From NCBI GenBank assembly GCA_025331445.1, contig JAIWNE010000125.1:32891-96890 (forward strand): a stretch of 64,000 bases of DNA, written 5' to 3'. The notes under the pieces are model-generated. The model was not told the origin of the DNA. It did not search any database and saw only the letters and a list, made by a program, of their open reading frames with translations. This document shows, in pieces, positions 56,671-64,000 of the stretch. A program made the position numbers and the translations under genes. Every line of letters starts with the position of its first letter. Positions within the stretch are counted from its first letter, which is position 1. The DNA is from Blakeslea trispora. Taxonomy: Eukaryota; Mucoromycota; Mucoromycetes; Mucorales; Choanephoraceae.

Positions 56671-58524
56671 ATGCAGTCATTTCAAAAACACTTGGCTCTA
56701 TTGGATCATCCCACTGAACAGTCCATCCGATCATTTGTGGGCTCGCCTGACTTTATTGAGGTCCTCACGACCTGCACCTCCACCAACACACCCCGTCTTC
56801 GTAGTCTAGCCTTCATGATCCTCGCTCGTCTCTTTAACCCCTCTTCACCCGAACAATATCCTCTCAGTTACATTATCGAACAATGTGCAGCCTGTTTCAC
56901 CCATTGTCTTGACCAAGGTAAAAACGAAACTAAACTATTGGCCTATCGTACCCTTTCAGCCATCTTTCAGACCAGCATGACAGTAGGTGCTGCCATCTTG
57001 TGTCAAGAGGGTACGGTGGAAGAGATGATGGAATTGATTGAGTTTGAGACGGTGGAGGTACAGGTGGCGATGGTGGATGTGCTAAGTATGGGGGCATCGG
57101 ATCCTACCTGTCAGAAACAGATCCGAAAGTATGCGATCGATTGGTTAGTCAAGGCTGCCAAATTACAAGACCCGGCCATCAAACAGGCAGCCGTCACCTG
57201 TCTGACCAAACTCAAGGCTCAACCTCAAGACAAGGAGGAACAAGACAATACACTAGAAGAGGCGATGCGTCGTATGCATTTGACCAATGCTTCCCTGACT
57301 GAATCATTGGCAGACGTCATTAAATCGAAATCATCCGATAGGACACACGTCTTGAATGCAGTAGAAGGTCTTGCCTATCATTCACTTCAACCTGATGTCA
57401 AGGATGCCTTGGGCACCGATAACGATTTCCTTCAATGTCTCTCCACGTTGGCCATCAGTACAACACAGGAAGAGAGAGGCATGAACCCCCTGTTGTTTGG
57501 TATTGGTACGATCTTTGCCAATCTGACCATGTATCGACCTGTGCTGGATGAAAAACAAAAGCAGATCAAGAAGTTGAGAGATTTGGCCAATGCAAAACAA
57601 AACAAGCCTACAGAGGATGATCCTCGTGAGGACAATGCGGCTGTAGAAAAGCGAATTGAACGTGCTGTCAAACATGGTGTTGTTTTAGCCTTGATGGTCT
57701 TGGCTAAAAACAACAGTACTAACCTTCAAACACTGGCTGCTCAAACCTATCTCTCGATCGTCACACCCACTGCCCTAAGAGGACAGTTACTTCAACAGGG
57801 TATTGTCAAGGCCCTCTTACCTCTCTCTCGATTGTACTTGACAGCCTCTCAGGCCTTGGCCAAGCTAGCCATCACGACCGATCCTCGTCTGGCTTTCCCA
57901 GGTGAGACCATGTTGGATTTAGTGAAGCCAATGTTGAATCTCTGTCAGGCCAGCCACCCCTTACAGCAGTTTGAAGGTTTGATGGCCCTGACCAATCTAG
58001 CTTCGGTCGAGGAACGTGTGAGACTGTTGATAGAGAATGCAGGTGCCATGAACACCTTTGAGACACTTCAGTTATCAGACCACCCCATGATCCAGAGGGC
58101 TGCCACTGAACTGGTCTGTAACATGACCTTGTGTGAACCTGTCTTTGATCGGTACAGTCAGTCTCAAAACCAGATTCGTCTGTTGATGATCTTGTCGGAT
58201 CACTCGGATCCTGCCACACGACGTGCTGCTTCTGGTGCCTTGGCTATCTTGGCCAATAGTCCCGAGACATGTGAACGTATGGTGAAGGTGGATCGATGGG
58301 CAGAGCGTATCGTTCAATGGCTTGCGTTGGACGAAACAGTGGAGGTACAACATAGAGGGATTGAAGTGGTTCGGTTATTGTTGACTCATCAGCCTTCTGC
58401 ACGGACTACATTGATGAAGCACGGTGTGGATCAAAAGTTGGCCTTGATTGTAAAGCAAGTCAAGGTTCAAGTGGTTCATTCAGCTGCTTTGGAAGTACTT
58501 TCTACACTATCCACACATCAGTAG
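56671..58524 (+). CDS. UNC-45/She4-like myosin chaperone (armadillo repeats)
   Basis: Intronless, 617 aa of helical armadillo repeats (for example LLTHQPSARTTLM and TLAAQTYLSIVTPTALRGQLL) ending at LSTLSTHQ. The composition and blocks such as GIGTIFANLTMYRPVLDEKQKQ and KHGVVLALMVLAKNNS are those of the UNC-45 central/UCS domain, which folds and stabilises myosin motors. No TPR domain is present, as in She4/Cro1 of fungi. The start is placed at the first in-frame ATG. The open frame runs 75 bp further upstream without an ATG, so an unseen upstream exon is possible. A candidate short exon with donor lies at about 56469. Confidence 0.85.
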   Translation: MQSFQKHLALLDHPTEQSIRSFVGSPDFIEVLTTCTSTNTPRLRSLAFMILARLFNPSSPEQYPLSYIIEQCAACFTHCLDQGKNETKLLAYRTLSAIFQTSMTVGAAILCQEGTVEEMMELIEFETVEVQVAMVDVLSMGASDPTCQKQIRKYAIDWLVKAAKLQDPAIKQAAVTCLTKLKAQPQDKEEQDNTLEEAMRRMHLTNASLTESLADVIKSKSSDRTHVLNAVEGLAYHSLQPDVKDALGTDNDFLQCLSTLAISTTQEERGMNPLLFGIGTIFANLTMYRPVLDEKQKQIKKLRDLANAKQNKPTEDDPREDNAAVEKRIERAVKHGVVLALMVLAKNNSTNLQTLAAQTYLSIVTPTALRGQLLQQGIVKALLPLSRLYLTASQALAKLAITTDPRLAFPGETMLDLVKPMLNLCQASHPLQQFEGLMALTNLASVEERVRLLIENAGAMNTFETLQLSDHPMIQRAATELVCNMTLCEPVFDRYSQSQNQIRLLMILSDHSDPATRRAASGALAILANSPETCERMVKVDRWAERIVQWLALDETVEVQHRGIEVVRLLLTHQPSARTTLMKHGVDQKLALIVKQVKVQVVHSAALEVLSTLSTHQ

Positions 58525-59322
58525 AGAGATCCGATATTTTTTTTGGCTAATGATTGTCCCCCCCCCTCTTATGTTCTATCCATATTTACACGCACAGTTT
58601 CCCTTAATATCCCCCATGTATCACATATATATAATATATATATACCATTACTCTCGACTTGTCTCCCTCTGTTTGATAGTTATAAAAGCTTATTTGAAAT
58701 AACATTTTGACACCCCCCATTTCGACTAGAACAGCTTAATTTAGTGTAGGGAATGGTAAATAGGATGAAAGACATGCCGCACTTGTAGTCGCTCAATTTA
58801 AGAGTTTGTTTGATACAAGAGTAGCAATCCCTTTGACTTTGATCGCTTCAAGCGCCAAGATGCCAATTGGCTTAAGAGTATATAACATAAGAGTAGCATT
58901 TCTTGAGAATATCAACACTCTTGAATGAAAACGATTATTATAGCCTCTGCTTCCTATTAAACTTTTCACTGTAGCTGGCTTATTAGGGAGCTTATCAAGT
59001 AACGTAAAAACCAAACTTAAAGCAAGCATAAATAAGCAAAAGGAACATGATGTATCATTTTTCTGATACACGAAATTTGATATCAGCCGCATAACTTTTC
59101 ATCAAAGTTGTGCTCTAATGCAATCTATCAATGATCTTGAATAAAAAAAAAAAAGTCACCCAAATTTACTGCCACCTGCGGAAATTCAAAAAAGAAAAAT
59201 AGCATTTTCTCTCTTTCTCTTTTTTACACCCCCCTTGAAAAAAAAAAAAAAAAAAAAAATAGTAGCCGATTTTACACCCTTTTTTTTTTTCTTTCTCTTT
59301 TAACAAACATTTAAGACACACA
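58525..59322. other. Intergenic spacer, no confirmed gene
   Basis: 0.8 kb with C tracts, a TATA-rich dinucleotide stretch (58627-58647) and a 22-nt A run near 59240. A minus-strand ORF at 58793-59092 (99 aa) is open but has no family resemblance that I recognise. Confidence 0.5.
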
Positions 59323-59608
59323 ATGAAGTTGAAACAACTCAAAGTTAGACCCAAGAAGATCATGGAAGCTAGTCCTTGTCTTGCTGAAATGGGTGCTCTT
59401 TTCGAATGTTGGGCTACTGCTGGTGTCGATGACAAACGCTGTACTGCTATTGCTCAATCTTTAACTACCTGCATGGGCAAACCTGTAAAGTATAACTCAA
59501 CTCATCCAATGATCTCGATAAACTAACGTAACTGTAAAACAGGTTCAACGTACAAAACATGTCAACACCATCAATTATCACTTGGCTCGTTTAAGTAGAC
59601 AATTGTAA
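59323..59608 (+). CDS. MRP10: Mitochondrial small-ribosomal-subunit protein mS37 (Mrp10/CHCHD1)
   Basis: Exons 59323-59484 and 59543-59608 give 75 aa. Two CX9C motifs (Cys 19/29 and Cys 40/50) form the CHCH fold, which is imported and oxidised through the Mia40 pathway. The basic start MKLKQLKVRPKK and the context ECWATAGVDDKRC...TTCMGKP match Mrp10. The intron uses GTAAAG and an AAAACAG acceptor. Length and spacing are exactly those of the family. Confidence 0.9.
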
Positions 59609-59755
59609 AAATCCTATATTTATATAACGCAACAACAACAACAACATACCGTATAGAACCCCTCCCTTCCTTCCTTTTTTTTTTCTCTCTCTTTTTATTG
59701 AATTTGTAATATATGATTAAAACACCCTTCTTTTTTTTTCATAAGAAAATTGTGA

Positions 59756-60373
59756 TTATGAATGGACAGGTGGACTATGTGAATAACGTTTTTGATATCC
59801 GGTTGGAGAATGAGATCTTGAACGCATACGACGATGAGATGACATGGTAGGATCGTAACGAGGAGGAGGTGACGAAGGTGAACGTTCTCGACGATAAGGA
59901 CTCCGAGAACGATTGTCTCTTGTGTATTTATGTTGTGTACGTTGATGGTTCTGTAAATAAGCTGGTGTTGTTCTAGCCCACTTTAAAAGAAATTTAGCTT
60001 TTTTTTTCTTTTTCTCGGTATGGTTTCTTTTTTTACTTGTATACTAAGGGTATAACCATCAATGGTTCTACCGTTCATTTCTTGATAAGCATCTTCAGCA
60101 TCTTGATTGGCTTCAAATTCGACAAAAGCATATCTATCGCCTTGTCATTTGTTGATCCGTTTGTTTCCATGACAGAATAATGACTTACGGTTTAGAGTTG
60201 TAATTCTTGGGTGGTGGTATATCTAATCGAACAAGTCGACCATATCTAGAAAGAATCAGACATTGTTTATTGTTGATAACATGTCCATTTTACCTTTCAA
60301 ATTCATAAGCAAGATTTCTAGCACGCGTTTTAGCATCGAATCCAGATACAAATAAAGTAGTTCGTTGCTTCAT
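59756..60373 (-). CDS. SR-type splicing factor (one RRM plus RS tail)
   Basis: Exons 60294-60373, 60189-60245, 60037-60133 and 59756-59980 give 152 aa. The RRM spans about residues 5-75 with RNP2 LFVSGF and RNP1 YAFVEF. The RS-rich tail (RSRSPYRRERSPSPP, then RSRSHSP) is the binding platform for other SR proteins and kinases. The size and single RRM recall SRSF2/SRSF3-like factors and fission yeast Srp1. It would act in the nucleus on the many short introns seen here. For exon 3 the later donor (GTAAAA) is used because it keeps the SIQWAR strand intact. Confidence 0.88.
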
Positions 60374-61648
60374 TTCAATAAAAAAAGATAGGTATGAAAA
60401 GAGAAAAAAAAAGAATTTATTTACACTGGTTAGCTTTTTTTTTTTTTGGAGTAAAAAAAAAAAATCTTTGTTGCACAAATAAAGAGGTAAACAGTTGAGA
60501 TTTAAAGGTCAGCTTATGCCGCATAAGTTGTTCCCCCCCTTCAGCAACACTTTAGGAAAAGCTTATCTCCTAGTATCATCTTGATAGCACATGAGATGTT
60601 TTTCCATATGTAAGTCTTACTTGGTGTTGGCAGGGAGAAGCCATGTATGTATGGAAAGAGCATACATTCATTACATATGGCAAAAGACAAAGAAAGCTAG
60701 TGTGCCAGGACAAAATCTACATCGATAACTCCAAGCCAATATCTTCAAGGAGAATATTCAAAAAAAAAGAGCAATAGAAAACATAAAAACTCTTTGCTTA
60801 ACTATAGAAAGTATCATAATCATATTTCAAGCGACTATCCAAAGAAAAAAAAGTAATAGGGAAAGCTGCCAAATATCTCACTCGCTTTTTCCACACTTTT
60901 CTCCCCTTCCAGAAAACCCACAATAAGTCATCATGAAATTTATACTACCTTCAACTTCTTGTTAGGGCATAACTTAGGTGCCACTTCCCTTTTTGCTTTG
61001 TATAATCCCATCAAATGTGAATGCAGTTGATGGCCCTTCTTTGTTTCAATAAAGAAATATAGTTCTTGTTTTCGATTTTAGTAAATTTGATTGTTCAAGA
61101 AAAAAGATTGATTGAATATGTATGTTCTTAACAAATATGAGCCCAAAAGAATTGAGTCGATACCAAAGTAATGCGTGTAGTGAATGAACATAGTGTTGAT
61201 CTATTCATGCCACTCACTATTGCTTAAAGAAAAAATAAATAGAAACTCGTATTTTTACTAGGTTATGGAGAAGCACTTCAACCTTGAGCAAGGTCCTCCC
61301 CTCTCTCTCTTCTCCTGAAAAAAGACAGTTGTCTTGAATGAAATAGTTGTCATAGAGTAGGCTTGTATGGTCTTTAAATGGTATGGTAGCTACTAAAAAT
61401 GGCTAAACTCATTGTTGTTTTGCCATTCTCACACTGGAGCCTGTCAAATCATTTATTTTCACATGCAGACAAATGATATTATTTCTTTTACAAATATAAA
61501 AAAAACAATCTTGGTTTTCATTTACATTTCAACTCTTTTTTTAAAAATTCGAATCAACTTGTGTTTGAAGATGGGTCTAGTTTATATAAAAGACATATTG
61601 TAAACAAAGAAAACTTGTATTAAATAGAACAGGGTGTGCTTGATATGC

Positions 61649-61692
<44 letters not shown>

Positions 61693-61914
61693 GGTGAAGG
61701 CTGGGAAAAAGTATTATGTGAATAGGTCTTTTTTCTTTCTTTTCTTGATACGATGACGATACAAAGCAAAAGAAATTAAAAAAAAAGGGGGCAGGTATAC
61801 ATATAATATCAGTATAATACTATAAAGATACATATATGGGATGTTATGAATGTATATGGGATGGGATGTTATGTATATAAACAGAGTTGCGTGTGTATAT
61901 GTAGGTGTATATAT
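60374..61914. other. Gene-poor interval
   Basis: 1.5 kb of A/T-rich DNA without a supported gene. It includes an (AG)n run at 61653-61689 and an ATA/TGTA-rich stretch at 61795-61915 that should include the 3' UTR of the WRKY-like gene. Confidence 0.55.
61653..61689. repeat. (AG)n microsatellite
   Basis: An uninterrupted run of about 18 AG units, the longest dinucleotide repeat in the window. Confidence 0.92.
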
Positions 61915-63020
61915 TTACAAATCACGAATGCGTTCAACTCGCCCACATTCTGGTAAATGACAACCACGATATTTAATCAAATATTCACCATTAGGTCTTG
62001 CTGTCACTGTCTTGTTTACTGTACATCCCTATGAAAAGAGAAAGTCAAAATCATGATCCAATAAAAACTCGTGTGAATAAAAACAACAGAAAATGGCTGC
62101 TTGTTAATGGGGGCATGAATATCATATGTAAAAGAATAAAATTCCATCGGGCAAACCCGTTAATCCAATTCTTCCCCGCCAAATCCCGCCAGCTTTTTTT
62201 TTTTTTTTGTTATAAAATTTACCTTGTTACTGTTGGAGCATTTATAGTAAATACTCTTGCAACCAGTCTTTTTTTGAACCGTGTTACCATTATTTTTCCA
62301 AAAGTAATTATCAACATAAGGAAACTCTCTTGTCTCTACAATCTTGGTGATGGCCTGCATTTCTCTTCTTCGGCGAGGTTTATTGTCATCTGTAAGGTCT
62401 GTACCAGGTGATGGATATTCATTGATGTCGTCATGAACAGCTTGTTCAACATGACTCACGCCTCCCATGGCTAGCATAGCTGCGGCTGCTGAATGACGAC
62501 GTTGTTGATGTTGATCCATGTCTTCGTCTTCTGAAGATAAAGATGATATAGATGAGGCAGATGAGAGAGAAGAGACAGAGGATGCTATTTCATGATTGGC
62601 TGAGGCTGGTGAGGGGATGGTAAAGGAAGAAACAGATGTTCGAGCCTTCTTGGGAGAGAAGGTGGATGATTTATGGTTTCTCTTTTGCTTCTTTCTATGT
62701 ATTTCTTCCTCTTCCTCCTCCTCCTCCTCTTCTTCCAGGTCTAGACGTGGTGTGGTAGGAGGAGATCCGGTTGGACTTGGTGGCTGATTGTTATGTTGAA
62801 AGTAAAGATCGAGTTCTTTAGCACGAAGCTTGGCTTCTTCTGCTCTACGTTTATCTTCTTCCACTTTGCTGGTAAGAATTAACTTTAGGAGTTCAGGTTG
62901 TGATTGGTATTGTTGGATGACTTCCTGTAGATCATACAATGGTGGTGCTTCACTTGCAAATGTTTGTGATGGTCTTCTTTTGTCGGATAATTTGATACAT
63001 GAAGGATGATGATGACTCAT
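61915..63020 (-). CDS. WRKY-like zinc-finger transcription factor
   Basis: Exons 62223-63020 and 61915-62028 give 303 aa. A Lys/Glu/Arg coiled stretch (about residues 45-75) is followed by poly-Glu, then Ser-rich stretches and a basic KKQKRNHK patch. The C-terminal domain starts at FPYVDNYFWKNNGNT and has Cys and His spaced C-x6-C-x21-H-x3-C (YYKC...KGC...CHLPEC). This is the layout of the WRKY-GCM1 superfamily: an aromatic N-terminal strand WxxxG, YYxC, GCxVxKxV and Y-x-G-x-H. The WRKYGQK heptad is replaced by WKNNGNT. It probably binds DNA in the nucleus; the target is unknown. The intron (194 nt) is unusually long for this window. Confidence 0.75.
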
Positions 63021-64000
63021 TTCTCAAAAACGAAATAAATAGAAAGAAGAGAGAGAGAGAGAGAGTGAAAAAGAAAGAAAAAAAGCGAAATAAATAAATA
63101 GAGGGTTGACTTGATTTAAGCATCAAAACCCGGAATTTCCACGGAATGGTAACAATTTTTTATTTATAAGCAACTTTGATCCATCTCTTTTTTAAGAAAT
63201 AAATCTTTTTTATCTTATTTGCTATGTAGAATGCATGTATTGCATTTTCTATCATGTTTAATTCTTATTATTCTCTTTCTTAATTATTTGTTTCTTCCTC
63301 TCTCTCCCCCCGTTCATTTTATTATATGTGTTGAGGAATAGTCTGGCAAAGAAAAATAAAGCTCATTCTCGGAGCCTGGTTTAATTTTTTTTTTTACCCA
63401 AGATTTGCCGTCATTTGCCGGCCTATTATTGTTTATGCCCTTTTTTTCAATAAACAACATTCATGTGATTACGATCCACAGTAACTTATTGGATTAAAAA
63501 AAAATTAAGGGGAACACGTTGTCCTGAGAATTTTATTTTTTTGTTTTATTTGACATGTACCGTATTTTCATTCTTATTTTTTAACAATCTATTACTTGAA
63601 AATTACAGTAAGCTTCTTAAACGTATACCCATGAGATAGATCATGTAAATGGATCTCCTTCTCGATTAAACGATTAGCCATGGACCCAAGCAACACCAAT
63701 CAAAGCCTTTTTTAGAAATTAATTTAAATATGGGAACTTTTTTTTTTTTTATTCACGTTAAAAAAAGTCACCTTATTGTTTTCAGGAACGTTGTATCATA
63801 TTACTAAAAAACAAGACAGATATCATCATCGATATAAGAAAGAATCGCCTATTGTTTAAGAATGAATAAAAAGAGAGAGAGAGAAAGAGAGGGGGCAAGT
63901 AGATGAAACATACAAGAAAAGAAAGCGCTACAATCTTTTTTTCTTTTTGTTCTTACAATTTCCTTCCTTCCCCGCATTTTGAGATGATGAAGAAAATTCA
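63021..64000. other. Intergenic end of window
   Basis: Upstream of the WRKY-like gene. It has CT/GA-rich stretches (63048-63066, 63876-63894) and T tracts. No gene is visible on either strand up to the window edge. Confidence 0.55.

Noticed and set aside
58627..58647. ATATAT run considered as a promoter
   Set aside because: Simple dinucleotide repeat in a 3' region; no adjacent gene start.
58793..59092. 99-aa minus-strand ORF between UNC45-like and mS37
   Set aside because: Open but unrecognisable; considered a transposon fragment, yet no diagnostic motif was found.

Overview
This is a eukaryotic, fungal genome segment, most likely from Mucoromycota (a Mucorales-type zygomycete). The sequence is AT-rich, with many T and A homopolymers. 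Nearly every gene is cut by short GT-AG introns, mostly 45-75 nt. The gene set mixes fungal-specific items (class IV-type chitin synthase, Mak5, Mrp10/mS37, an UNC-45/She4-like chaperone) with genes most yeasts and moulds lack (a FANCE-like and a CINP-like gene, a WRKY-like factor). There are no operons, CRISPR arrays, tRNA or rRNA genes that I could recognise. I rebuilt the spliced models by hand; in every complete multi-exon model the exon lengths sum to a multiple of three and the joined frames stay open.

Layout. 1-14.6 kb: 3' part of a chitin synthase, APC2 of the anaphase-promoting complex, KRI1 (ribosome biogenesis), a septin-like membrane-anchored GTPase (-), TRAPPC8/Trs85, and a MIC12-like MICOS protein. 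14.6-24.3 kb: MAK5 DEAD-box helicase (-), ATG18 (-), a divergent proteasome pair beta6 (-) / beta5 (+), and a Tudor-knot-like domain plus class II histone deacetylase (-). 24.3-25.7 kb: sparse, with one possible tiny TATA-driven gene. 25.7-36.2 kb: F-box/LRR protein, MSH2 (-), TAF1 (-), DGAT2 (-). 36.2-38.5 kb: gene-poor, with decayed ORFs. 38.5-47.4 kb: an SDR reductase (-), HP1-like chromodomain protein (-), HSD10-like SDR (-), IMP4 (-), a gene-poor stretch with a LINE-like remnant, SERF (-), and a mitochondrial-type peroxiredoxin-5 (-). 48.8-50.7 kb: an MFS anion:cation symporter (-). 50.7-53 kb: gene-poor, with a short mariner/pogo-type MITE. 53-60.4 kb: tRNA ligase (ligase domain only), FANCE-like, CINP-like (-), UNC45/She4-like, mS37, SR protein (-). 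61.9-63 kb: WRKY-like transcription factor (-).

Most genes are single-copy housekeeping genes that need not act together. Some neighbours are suggestive. Beta5 and beta6 share one 227-bp promoter region. The FANCE-like and CINP-like genes, both tied to genome maintenance in animals, lie tail to tail and overlap by 15 coding bases. KRI1, MAK5 and IMP4 all serve ribosome assembly. I found no single large undescribed system. The unusual items are the lineage-restricted proteins (anchored septin-like GTPase, WRKY-like factor, Tudor-HDAC fusion, truncated tRNA ligase), the extreme gene structures (a 9-nt microexon holding HDAC catalytic residues, an ATG-only coding exon, a 38-nt intron) and the frequent A-rich 3' splice sites.
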